From positions 1-18,108 of the forward strand of contig CALAQQ010000214.1 in the NCBI GenBank assembly GCA_937888485.1: DNA of 18,108 nucleotides. Direction: 5' to 3'. This DNA is from an uncultured Clostridia bacterium (lineage in GTDB: Bacteria; Bacillota; Clostridia; Oscillospirales; Acutalibacteraceae). Shown here piece by piece: positions 1 to 7,323 of the stretch; the first letter of the stretch is position 1, and every line of letters starts with the position of its first letter. The translations under genes and the position numbers were made by a program. Under the pieces are notes generated by a model that was not told where the DNA came from, made no database searches, and was given only the letters and a program-made list of their open reading frames with translations.

Positions 1-2834
1 AGTCTGAAGAAATTAACGCTTGTACTGTAAAAATGACAGTTGACGTTGACGGGACGCCTGAAGACTGGTTACTTCTTTTTAAGAATGAAACGCACAATCA
101 TCCTACAGAGATTGAGCCTTTTGGAGGAGCGGCTACTTGTATCGGAGGCGCAATCCGCGATCCGCTTTCCGGTCGTGCATATGTATATGCCGCAATGCGT
201 GTTACAGGTGCCGCAAATCCGCTCAAGCCTGTTTCGGAAACAATGCCGGGTAAACTTCCCCAGCGTAAAATTGTTACGACTGCTGCTGCAGGTTATTCCT
301 CCTACGGCAACCAGATAGGACTTGCAACAGGTATCGTTGATGAGATCTATCACCCCGGTTATGCGGCAAAGAGAATGGAAATCGGTGCGGTTATCGCAGC
401 TGCTCCCGAAGAGAACGTTCGCCGCGAAAGACCCGAAGACGGCGACGTTGTTATCCTTCTCGGCGGACGCACAGGCCGTGACGGCTGCGGCGGTGCAACA
501 GGCTCCTCCAAGGCTCATACTACCGAATCCATCGCTACCTGCGGTGCAGAAGTTCAGAAGGGTAATGCTCCCGAAGAAAGAAAGCTCCAGAGACTTTTCA
601 GAAATAAAGAAGCTTCACAGCTCATCAAACGCTGCAACGACTTCGGTGCAGGTGGTGTTTCCGTTGCTATCGGTGAACTTGCAGACGGTCTTGAAATAAA
701 TCTTAACGCTGTTCCCAAGAAGTATGAAGGTCTTGACGGCACAGAGCTTGCAATTTCAGAAAGCCAGGAAAGAATGGCAGTTGTTGTTGAAGCAAAGGAT
801 GCAGCAAGATTCATCGAGCTTGCAACAAGCGAAAACCTTGAAGCAACAATCGTTGCCGAAGTCAAGGAAAAGCCCTATCTTGTAATGAACTGGAACGGCA
901 AAGCCATCTGTAACATCAGCCGTGAATTCCTCAATTCAAACGGCGCGGAAAAGCATATCGATATCGCTCCCGCAAAGCTTGAGGACTATTCAAAGAAGGT
1001 TGACGGTTCATTCAGCGATATGTATACAGCTCTTGCAGGTGACCTCAACATCTGCTCAAAGAGAGGTCTTTCCGAAAGATTTGACTCAACAATCGGTGCA
1101 AACACCGTTCTCATGCCTTTCGGCGGCAAGCATCAGCTCACTCCCATCCAGGCAATGGTACATAAGATTTCCGTTGAAAAGCAGGATACAGACACCTGCT
1201 CACTCATGGCATGGGGTTATAACCCGTTCATAACCGAAAAGAGCCCCTACCACGGCGCATATCTTGCGGTTATTGAATCAGTTTCAAAGCTTATCGCAGC
1301 AGGTGCAGACTTCAACGAAGTTTATCTCACCTTCCAGGAATATTTTGAAAAGCCCATGAAGGACGGCAAACGCTGGGGCAAGCCTCTCGCTGCTCTCCTC
1401 GGTGCATTCAAGGCACAGATGGACCTCAAGATTGCGGCTATCGGCGGCAAGGATTCAATGAGCGGTTCGTTTGAAAATATCGACGTTCCTCCCACTCTTG
1501 TTTCATTTGCTGTTACAACAGAGGATCTCAAGAACATCGTTTCTCCCGAATTCAAGGCAGCAGGTCATAAGGTTGTTATCCTCAAGCCTGAATACACTGC
1601 TGACAATCTTCCCGAAACAGCTTCACTTCTCAAGATTTATGACGAAGTTTATTCACTCGTAACATCAGGCAAGGCTGCCGCAATCTATACTCCCACAATG
1701 GGCGGTGCTGCAGAAGCAGTTCTCAAGATGGCTATGGGTAACGGCATCGGATTTGATTTTGCCGATGTTTCACTTGAAGATATTTTCGGCTATTCCTATG
1801 GCTCATTCATCGTTGAACTTACCGACGATACAGCTTGCGGAACTCTCCTCGGCTATACAACCGATAAGGCTGCAATCACCTTCGGTGCAGAAACAGTTGA
1901 TTTTGCACAGCTTCTTCCCGTTTATGAGGATAAGCTTGAGGATATCTATTCCTGCAACATCGCAATGCCCGAAAAGAAGATTGAAACCTTTGATTATAAG
2001 GCAACAACCTTTGCAAAGCCTGCAATCAGAACCGCAAAGCCCAAGGTTCTTATCCCCGTATTCCCCGGCACAAACTGCGAATTTGATTCCGCAAAGTATG
2101 CCGAAAGAGCAGGCGCAGAAGCAGAAATCTTTGTTATCAATAACCTTTCCGCTTCAAGCATTGCAAAATCGGTTGAGGATTTCGCAAAGAAGGTTGGCGA
2201 AAGCCAGATTATCTTTGTTCCCGGCGGTTTCTCGGGCGGCGACGAACCCGATGGCTCAGGTAAATTCATCACCGCATTCTTCCGCAACGCAGAAATCAAG
2301 CAGGCTGTAACAGAGCTTCTTGAAAAGCGCGACGGTCTTATGCTCGGTATCTGCAACGGCTTCCAGGCTCTCATCAAGCTCGGTCTTGTTCCTTATGGCA
2401 AGATTATCGACACCGATGAAACCTGCCCCACTCTTACTTATAACACCATCAGCAGACACCAGTCAAAGCTTGTAAGAACAAAGCTTGTTTCCAATAATTC
2501 TCCCTGGCTTTCAAAGGCAAAGCAGGGTGAGATTTACACCGTTCCCATTTCACATGGCGAAGGCAGATTCATTGCTGACGAGGCTCTTATCAGAAAGCTC
2601 GCCGCAAACGGTCAGATTATCACTCAGTATGTAGACTTTGACGGCAATGCAACAAACGATATCGCCTTCAACCCCAACAATTCCGATTTCGCAATCGAAG
2701 GTATCGTTTCACCCGACGGACGTGTTCTCGGTAAGATGGGTCACTCCGAAAGAACCGGCGCAGGTCTTTACAAGAACGTTCCCGGCGAATTCGACCTCAA
2801 GCTCTTTGAATCAGCAGTTGAATACTATAAATAA
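1..2834 (+). CDS. purL: Phosphoribosylformylglycinamidine synthase (FGAM synthase), 5'-truncated
   Basis: Catalyses the ATP- and glutamine-dependent conversion of FGAR to FGAM, the fourth step of purine synthesis. The reading frame is open from base 3, with recognisable PurL sequence ahead of the first ATG at 33, so the gene starts outside the window and 943 residues are visible; the full family form is about 1,230-1,260 residues. The motif KNETHNHPTEIEPFGGAAT near the visible start is the ATP/metal-binding signature of the first synthetase lobe, and GGKDSMSG marks the second lobe. From about base 2040 a class-I glutamine amidotransferase domain follows: PVFPGTNCEFDSA, then LGICNGFQAL with the nucleophile Cys codon at 2352-2354, and a terminal MGHSER giving the His/Glu pair. 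This is the single-chain form rather than the split PurS/PurQ/PurL of Bacillus. It ends at TAA 2832-2834, 13 bases before a terminator. Confidence 0.97.
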   Translation, partial: SEEINACTVKMTVDVDGTPEDWLLLFKNETHNHPTEIEPFGGAATCIGGAIRDPLSGRAYVYAAMRVTGAANPLKPVSETMPGKLPQRKIVTTAAAGYSSYGNQIGLATGIVDEIYHPGYAAKRMEIGAVIAAAPEENVRRERPEDGDVVILLGGRTGRDGCGGATGSSKAHTTESIATCGAEVQKGNAPEERKLQRLFRNKEASQLIKRCNDFGAGGVSVAIGELADGLEINLNAVPKKYEGLDGTELAISESQERMAVVVEAKDAARFIELATSENLEATIVAEVKEKPYLVMNWNGKAICNISREFLNSNGAEKHIDIAPAKLEDYSKKVDGSFSDMYTALAGDLNICSKRGLSERFDSTIGANTVLMPFGGKHQLTPIQAMVHKISVEKQDTDTCSLMAWGYNPFITEKSPYHGAYLAVIESVSKLIAAGADFNEVYLTFQEYFEKPMKDGKRWGKPLAALLGAFKAQMDLKIAAIGGKDSMSGSFENIDVPPTLVSFAVTTEDLKNIVSPEFKAAGHKVVILKPEYTADNLPETASLLKIYDEVYSLVTSGKAAAIYTPTMGGAAEAVLKMAMGNGIGFDFADVSLEDIFGYSYGSFIVELTDDTACGTLLGYTTDKAAITFGAETVDFAQLLPVYEDKLEDIYSCNIAMPEKKIETFDYKATTFAKPAIRTAKPKVLIPVFPGTNCEFDSAKYAERAGAEAEIFVINNLSASSIAKSVEDFAKKVGESQIIFVPGGFSGGDEPDGSGKFITAFFRNAEIKQAVTELLEKRDGLMLGICNGFQALIKLGLVPYGKIIDTDETCPTLTYNTISRHQSKLVRTKLVSNNSPWLSKAKQGEIYTVPISHGEGRFIADEALIRKLAANGQIITQYVDFDGNATNDIAFNPNNSDFAIEGIVSPDGRVLGKMGHSERTGAGLYKNVPGEFDLKLFESAVEYYK

Positions 2835-2847
2835 TATAATGTAATAT

Positions 2848-2880
2848 AAAAGGCAGTCTGTAAAAAGACTGCCTTTTTTG
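2848..2880 (+). terminator. Intrinsic terminator of purL
   Basis: The perfect 9-bp stem AGGCAGTCT (2851-2859) / AGACTGCCT (2866-2874) is preceded by AAA and followed by TTTTT. It begins 16 bases after the purL stop, and the T-run lies on the plus strand, matching purL transcription. Confidence 0.9.
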
Positions 2881-2890
2881 CATCAGTTAT

Positions 2891-2924
2891 AAAAAAACGG
2901 CACATTTCATAAAGAAATGTGCCG
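2891..2924 (-). terminator. Intrinsic terminator of the lipoprotein gene
   Basis: The perfect 10-bp stem 2898-2907 / 2915-2924 (CGGCACATTT / AAATGTGCCG) has a 7-nt loop. On the minus strand it is followed by seven T (plus-strand A-run 2891-2897). It lies 16 bases beyond the stop codon of the minus-strand lipoprotein gene and stands back to back with the purL terminator. Confidence 0.9.
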
Positions 2925-2940
2925 CAGGGAAGTTAAGATT

Positions 2941-5016
2941 TTACTGTGCAATTTTATAACGGCTGATGAAGCAAACAGGAAGTTCACCGTTGCTCTTTAC
3001 ATTTCCGTTTTCAAACATACCGTCAGCTGAGTTAGTTGAACCGCAGACATAAAGCGATTCACCGTTGAAGCAAAGTCCTCTGGGGTTATCGGTCATTGAA
3101 CCGCCGAAGCTGTAGATGTTTTCAAGTTTTCCGCCGGTTGAAACAGTATAAACGAAGCAGTCGAAATCACCGATGTTGCTTATTCCGAAATCTCTGTTAG
3201 AAGATTTTGTATAGCCCGATACAGCATAACCGCCGGGAATCGATACGACACCGGTAATGAAATCATGTTCAAAACCGATGATGGGAGTAATCCAACCTAT
3301 TTTACCGTCGGAATTAACCTTGATGATTGCACCATCCATCTTACCGGGAGTACCGCCGGTATTGAAATCTTCAAAGGTGTTGCCTTCTCTGTCACCGGTG
3401 GGCGCAAGTGAGTAGTTACCTGCGATAATAACGCCGCCGTTATGTGCAATTTCCATGGCATAAAGGTTTGTTACACCGGTATCATAGAAAGCTTTTTTCC
3501 AAAGAATCTGACCGGAGGGACTGAGCTTTGCAAGAACGGTTGTTTTCTTAATATTACCTGTACCCTCAATGTCTGCAAATTCACCGTCACCGCTGTAGCA
3601 AGCGATATCGGCGTAAACATTTCCGTCGGAGTCAACAGCGAGATCCTCTACCGTATTGTGTTTTGAACCGGAAAGAGCCTGACGCCACTGAATATTACCG
3701 TTTGCATCGCACTTGAAAATAAATGCTTTAATAGTAAGAGCGCCGAGGTCTTTGAGGTCGGCATCTTTGGATTCGGATTTACCGCCGATAATGAAGCCGC
3801 CGTCGGAAGTGGGCTGAACGGAGTGAATCATGTCACCCTTACTGCCGCCGTAAAGTTTTGTCCATACAACGTCGCCCTTGCTGTTGAACTTAACAACAAC
3901 GCCTTCAACAGTGCCTTTGCACTTGTATTCGTTGGGGGATGCGATATCTTCTGCTCTTGTTTCACCGACTGCGATAATGCTTCCGTCGCTGAGAACCGCA
4001 ACATTTTCGAAGGTTGTTTTTGCTTTTCTTTCAGCACCTTTGTCATCCTGTGCGGTACCGCCGATGATTTTTGACCATTCAATCTTGCCTTTTTCGTTAT
4101 ACTTTGAAATAATACCCGAAGTATAGCTCTTGATTGAACCGTTGGGGAATTCGTATGTGTAACCTACAGCTACGGTTCCGCCGTCTGCAGTAGCTTCGTT
4201 ATCCCAGAAAACGCTGCCGGAAGGAGTACCTGCAGTATTTGTCCATTCAGGTGCAAAAGTTGAAATCTTGGCTCTTGTTGTACCCATTGATGCAACATAA
4301 GCGGGAGTCTGGGGTACATAGTGTGAAGAAGTCTTTTTGGTTGTGTCAAGAATAATGGGTTTTTTTGTTGTTTCTGTTTTGGGAGCTGTGGGGTTTATGT
4401 AAGTGTGTGAAGTAGTGTTATCGGGTTTGTTATTATTATTGCTGCTGTTGGGAGCTGTGGGAACGATGGGCTTCTTTGTTGTGCTGACAGGTTTAACGAT
4501 TTCAACCTGGCTCGAACCCGGCTTTGTAACAACAACCAGGTTGTTGTCTGCGGCAACCTTTGAAATTTCAACATATTCGCTGGGGGAGATATTGTTGGGG
4601 TCCTTAACGGAAACCTGATTCATAATCTGAGTATACTGTTCGGGAGTGATGTTGGTTGCGGGAACATCTTCCTTTTTGATGACAGTGTTATTGTTTTCGT
4701 CTTTTTCAATAACAAGACCTTTGTCTGTTGCAAGGTCTTCAACCTTTTCGAGCTGTTCAGGGGTAAGAGTGTTCAAATCGCCGTTGAAACCGCTGGCATC
4801 TTCGCCGAGAGCTTCAGAAACGAGCTGAACAAGCTCAACATCTGTGATTACCACGGGAACATATGTATCAATTCCGGGTACCCATTCATTGTTGGGTATA
4901 ACAGGCACTGTGGTGGTTGTGTTGGTATCCTGCTTAACACTGCAAGCTGCAAATGTTGAGAGAATGAGGATAAAGCACATAAAAACACAGAGCCTTGAGG
5001 TAAATTTATTCTTCAT
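2941..5016 (-). CDS. Secreted lipoprotein with a predicted six-repeat beta-propeller
   Basis: 691 residues, function unknown. The start is ATG at 5014-5016, preceded by GGGAGG at 8 nt; an in-frame upstream extension lacks a ribosome-binding site. Residues 1-24 are a lipoprotein signal (charged MKNK, hydrophobic core, FAAC with Cys25 as the lipid-modified residue), so the protein should be anchored on the outer face of the membrane. Residues about 85-175 hold a degenerate duplicated segment, TPEQLEKVEDLATDKGLVI and SPSEYVEISKVAADNNLVV. Residues about 176-245 form a Thr/Lys/Pro/Asn-rich linker. Residues about 265-691 carry six copies of a motif of the form K-x-N-x-x-G-x-I-x-W-x-K at about 302, 376, 435, 497, 566 and 622, alternating with SDGG-F-IIGG type strands. 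That pattern is typical of propeller folds of the PQQ/WD40-like class. No catalytic motif is recognisable; a surface binding or wall-associated role is an inference. Confidence 0.85.
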   Translation of the reverse strand: MKNKFTSRLCVFMCFILILSTFAACSVKQDTNTTTTVPVIPNNEWVPGIDTYVPVVITDVELVQLVSEALGEDASGFNGDLNTLTPEQLEKVEDLATDKGLVIEKDENNNTVIKKEDVPATNITPEQYTQIMNQVSVKDPNNISPSEYVEISKVAADNNLVVVTKPGSSQVEIVKPVSTTKKPIVPTAPNSSNNNNKPDNTTSHTYINPTAPKTETTKKPIILDTTKKTSSHYVPQTPAYVASMGTTRAKISTFAPEWTNTAGTPSGSVFWDNEATADGGTVAVGYTYEFPNGSIKSYTSGIISKYNEKGKIEWSKIIGGTAQDDKGAERKAKTTFENVAVLSDGSIIAVGETRAEDIASPNEYKCKGTVEGVVVKFNSKGDVVWTKLYGGSKGDMIHSVQPTSDGGFIIGGKSESKDADLKDLGALTIKAFIFKCDANGNIQWRQALSGSKHNTVEDLAVDSDGNVYADIACYSGDGEFADIEGTGNIKKTTVLAKLSPSGQILWKKAFYDTGVTNLYAMEIAHNGGVIIAGNYSLAPTGDREGNTFEDFNTGGTPGKMDGAIIKVNSDGKIGWITPIIGFEHDFITGVVSIPGGYAVSGYTKSSNRDFGISNIGDFDCFVYTVSTGGKLENIYSFGGSMTDNPRGLCFNGESLYVCGSTNSADGMFENGNVKSNGELPVCFISRYKIAQ

Positions 5017-5047
5017 AAGGATATCCTCCCATTTTATAGTTACTAAT

Positions 5048-5076
5048 ATGTTACCATGAATCCTTTTTAAAATCAA
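5048..5076 (-). promoter_or_regulatory. Candidate sigma-A promoter of the lipoprotein gene
   Basis: On the minus strand TTGATT (5071-5076) and TAACAT (5048-5053) are separated by 17 bp, with TG one base before the -10 (extended -10). The expected leader is about 25 nt, ending in the GGGAGG of the lipoprotein gene. Both hexamers match consensus at 4 of 6 positions. Confidence 0.5.
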
Positions 5077-5126
5077 CTGTTTTTATATGGTAAAATTAAA
5101 AATTCATATTTATTTTAAATTTAATC

Positions 5127-5155
5127 TTCAAAAAAATGTTGTGATGATATATAAT
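5127..5155 (+). promoter_or_regulatory. Candidate sigma-A promoter of nth
   Basis: TTCAAA (5127-5132), a 17-bp spacer and a perfect TATAAT (5150-5155). It lies 27 bp before the nth start and is divergent from the lipoprotein promoter. Confidence 0.6.
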
Positions 5156-5182
5156 TGGATTATAAAACCTTGGGAGGCACTT

Positions 5183-5815
5183 ATGGATAAAAAAGAAAAA
5201 GCCCTGCTCGCAGTCAATGCGCTCAGGGAAAAATATCCCGATTCAATTTGCTCGCTCAATGCGGAAAATCCTTTGCAACTTATAATAGCAACCCGTCTTT
5301 CGGCTCAATGCACCGATGCAAGGGTCAATCTTGTGACACCAGCGCTTTTTGAGAAATACAAAACTGTTGAGGATTTTGCGAATGCAGAAATATCTGATGT
5401 TGAAAATCTCATTCATTCCTGCGGATTTTTCAGGGCAAAAGCGAAGGATATCGTTGAGATGTGCAAAAAGATGATTGCGGAATACGGCGGTGAAGTGCCC
5501 GATACACTCGAAAAACTGACATCTCTTCCCGGAGTCGGCAGAAAAACCGCAAATCTCATCATGGGTGATGTTTACGGTCAGCCTGCCGTTGTTGCCGATA
5601 CTCATCTGATAAGGATTTCCAACCTTCTCGGACTTGTTTCAACAAAAGACCCGTTCAAGGTTGAAATGCAGCTCCGTGAAATTCTGCCTCCCGAAGAAAG
5701 CAATGATTTCTGCCATCGCTGTGTCCTTCACGGCAGAGAAACCTGTATTTCGGGCAGACCGAAGTGTGACGGCTGTGTTATGAACGGTTTTTGTTCTCAT
5801 TATTCAGAAAAATGA
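5183..5815 (+). CDS. nth: Endonuclease III (DNA glycosylase/AP lyase)
   Basis: Base-excision repair enzyme that removes oxidised pyrimidines and cleaves the abasic site by beta-elimination. The chosen start, ATG 5183, has GGGAGG at 5172-5177 and gives 210 residues, the same size class as E. coli Nth (211). The frame is open upstream to 5087 but without family similarity. The helix-hairpin-helix LPGVGRKTAN carries the catalytic Lys121, and VVADTH carries the catalytic Asp139, corresponding to E. coli K120 and D138. The four cluster cysteines are C188, C195, C198 and C204 in C-X6-C-X2-C-X5-C spacing, so the [4Fe-4S] site is intact. It is transcribed alone, and its last 12 bases overlap the 3' end of the next, convergent gene. 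Confidence 0.97.
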   Translation: MDKKEKALLAVNALREKYPDSICSLNAENPLQLIIATRLSAQCTDARVNLVTPALFEKYKTVEDFANAEISDVENLIHSCGFFRAKAKDIVEMCKKMIAEYGGEVPDTLEKLTSLPGVGRKTANLIMGDVYGQPAVVADTHLIRISNLLGLVSTKDPFKVEMQLREILPPEESNDFCHRCVLHGRETCISGRPKCDGCVMNGFCSHYSEK

Positions 5816-6094
5816 AACCAGAAGAAAAACAATTCCGCTGATTGATGCCCCTGCACAGGCGGCTGCGCTCATGGAAAGAATAAAACGGATTCTGCTTTTG
5901 CGAAGCCTTGAGGCGGGAGGCATTCCTGCACTTTGGGCAATTTCCGTCGCCCTTTCCCTTAAATCACCCTCGCTGATTGCCGAGTATTCGGGTTTTATAA
6001 AAAACAGCACCCTCTCGAAGTATTCGCACTGAGTCTGCGTAATTTCCACGACCTGTCTGTTGACCCCTTTTATCAACCTGATTTCTCCCTTCAC
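5804..6094 (-). CDS. Small conserved-looking protein with one C-terminal membrane segment
   Basis: Up to 96 residues, no function recognised. The N-terminal part, IKGVNRQVVEITQTQCEYFERVLFFIKP, resembles small hypothetical proteins I remember from Clostridia; this is a recollection, not a search. Residues about 70-94 are hydrophobic (FILSMSAAACAGASISGIVF), predicting one membrane helix with the rest on one face. The longest frame begins with GTG at 6092-6094, which has only a weak AACGGAG before it. A TTG at 6074-6076 has GGGAG at 8 nt (plus strand 6085-6089) and would begin MIKGVNRQ with 90 residues, so the start is uncertain. The gene is convergent with nth and overlaps it by 12 bases with no terminator between them. 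Confidence 0.7.
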   Translation of the reverse strand: MKGEIRLIKGVNRQVVEITQTQCEYFERVLFFIKPEYSAISEGDLRERATEIAQSAGMPPASRLRKSRIRFILSMSAAACAGASISGIVFLLVSFF

Positions 6095-6150
6095 TCCGTT
6101 GGATTTCTATGTTATTTTTGGCAGAGAGAAGGGGATATATTCATTGCGGT

Positions 6151-6180
6151 TTGTAATGATTATTATACTTTATGTATAAT
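6151..6180 (+). promoter_or_regulatory. Palindrome with back-to-back -10 boxes
   Basis: The perfect inverted repeat ATTATAC (6162-6168), 5-nt centre, GTATAAT (6174-6180) gives a TATAAT on each strand. On the plus strand TTGTAA (6151-6156) lies 18 bp before TATAAT 6175-6180, a reasonable promoter that would read through a leader of about 215 nt into the glycosylase at 6403. On the minus strand the other TATAAT would serve the small membrane protein, but its -35 is poor. Confidence 0.4.
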
Positions 6181-6184
6181 CCGC

Positions 6185-6274
6185 TTTTCCACCAAAAATG
6201 TGGATAACCATGTGGAAAAGTTGAATAACTATGCTGAAAACCCCTTATTTTTCACCAAAAACGGGTGTGGAAAA
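6185..6274. promoter_or_regulatory. Cluster of DnaA-box-like 9-mers in a gene-free region
   Basis: The gene-free stretch 6095-6402 is AT-rich. It contains TGTGGATAA at 6199-6207, the exact reverse complement of the DnaA box TTATCCACA, TGTGGAAAA at 6211-6219 and 6266-6274 (one mismatch to the box), and TTTTCCACC at 6185-6193 (two mismatches). Downstream of these, 6275-6385, I see only AT-rich DNA and an 8-bp palindrome TTGTACAA at 6307-6314. No dnaA, dnaN or rpmH gene is in the window. Confidence 0.4.
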
Positions 6275-6402
6275 CTTTTTAATTCTAAAATAGAATATAC
6301 AAAAGATTGTACAAACTTTACAAAATGTTGCAATTTGTCGATGAAATTATGGCGATATTTTCGGCAAAATTATCATAATATTACAGTTTGGAGAAAACAA
6401 AA

Positions 6403-7233
6403 ATGGCTGTAAAAAATACATACATAATTGAAGAAAACAAGATTATATTAATCCCCGATTGCTTCGACCTTGCGCTGACTCTGGATTGCGGTCAGGCGTT
6501 CCGCTGGGTGCAGACGGGCGATGACGAATGGCACGGCGTTGCGTTCTCAAAACCTCTCACTCTCAGAAAAACGGAGAGGGGAATCGAGTTTATCGGAACG
6601 GACAAAGATGATTTTGAAAATATCTGGATTCCCTATTTCGACCTTGAAAGAGATTACGGTGTGCTTTGCAGAAAATTTATGGCAGACCGTTATCTTGCCG
6701 AGGCTGTTGATACCTGCTACGGCATAAGACTGCTCCGTCAGGAGCCGTGGGAGGCGATTTGCTCTTTTATCATTTCGCAGAATAACAATATCCCCCGAAT
6801 AAAGGGCATCATAGACCGCCTTTGCAGACTTCTCGGCGAGCCTTTGGGCAACGGCGATTATTCTTTTCCCTCTGCTCAAAAAATCGCTGAGGCAGGCGTT
6901 GAGGCGCTTGCACCGATAAGGGCGGGGTTCAGAGCTAAATATATAATCGATGCCGCTGAAAAGGTTGCAAACGGTGAAATCGACATTGAAAAAATATATG
7001 CCCTCACCATTGATGAAGGCAGGGATGAGCTGATAAAAATCAAGGGGGTTGGCGAGAAGGTTGCGCAGTGTTCACTTCTATACGGCTTCGGAAAGATTGA
7101 TGCCTTCCCCGTTGACGTTTGGGTGAAGCGTATCATGAGTGAGCTTTATCCCGACGGTCTCCCCGAATGCACAAACGGTGTGAGAGGCATCGCACAGCAG
7201 TATTTGTTCCATTGGCGCAGAAAATTCTTTTAA
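6403..7233 (+). CDS. ogg: 8-oxoguanine DNA glycosylase, OGG1 family
   Basis: Excises 8-oxo-7,8-dihydroguanine from DNA and acts as an AP lyase. The start is ATG 6403 with GGAG at 6390-6393; the TTG at 6388 is less likely. The 276 residues show the OGG N-terminal domain (about 10-110, with DCGQAFRW at 28-35) and then a helix-hairpin-helix GPD domain. The segment ISQNNNIPRIKGI (124-136) matches the OGG1 fingerprint around the base pocket. KGVGEKVAQC carries the catalytic Lys219 and PVDVW carries Asp238. The 19-residue spacing equals that of human K249 and D268. No iron-sulfur cysteines are present, which separates it from Nth and MutY. It sits about 0.6 kb from nth on the same strand but has a separate promoter region. 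Confidence 0.95.
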   Translation: MAVKNTYIIEENKIILIPDCFDLALTLDCGQAFRWVQTGDDEWHGVAFSKPLTLRKTERGIEFIGTDKDDFENIWIPYFDLERDYGVLCRKFMADRYLAEAVDTCYGIRLLRQEPWEAICSFIISQNNNIPRIKGIIDRLCRLLGEPLGNGDYSFPSAQKIAEAGVEALAPIRAGFRAKYIIDAAEKVANGEIDIEKIYALTIDEGRDELIKIKGVGEKVAQCSLLYGFGKIDAFPVDVWVKRIMSELYPDGLPECTNGVRGIAQQYLFHWRRKFF

Positions 7234-7323
7234 AATACGCAAATGTAAACTCGAGTTGCTGGAAAAATCAATGAAATAGTGTAAAATAACAGTTAACAAC
7301 ATAAAAAGCAAAGGAGTAAATTT

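Noticed and set aside
5087..5182. N-terminal extension of endonuclease III
   Set aside because: The frame is open, but it contains the predicted -35 and -10, has no family similarity, and the ATG at 5183 has GGGAGG and yields the standard length.
6095..6402. Chromosomal replication origin (oriC)
   Set aside because: DnaA-box-like sequences are present, but there is no dnaA, dnaN, recF, gyrB or rpmH nearby. The rplKAJL cluster to the right would be transcribed towards an origin here, against the usual co-orientation of ribosomal genes. Kept only as a DnaA-box cluster.
6200..6412. 70-residue reading frame beginning in the DnaA-box cluster
   Set aside because: No ribosome-binding site, composition follows AT-rich non-coding DNA, and it overlaps the start of the glycosylase gene in another frame.
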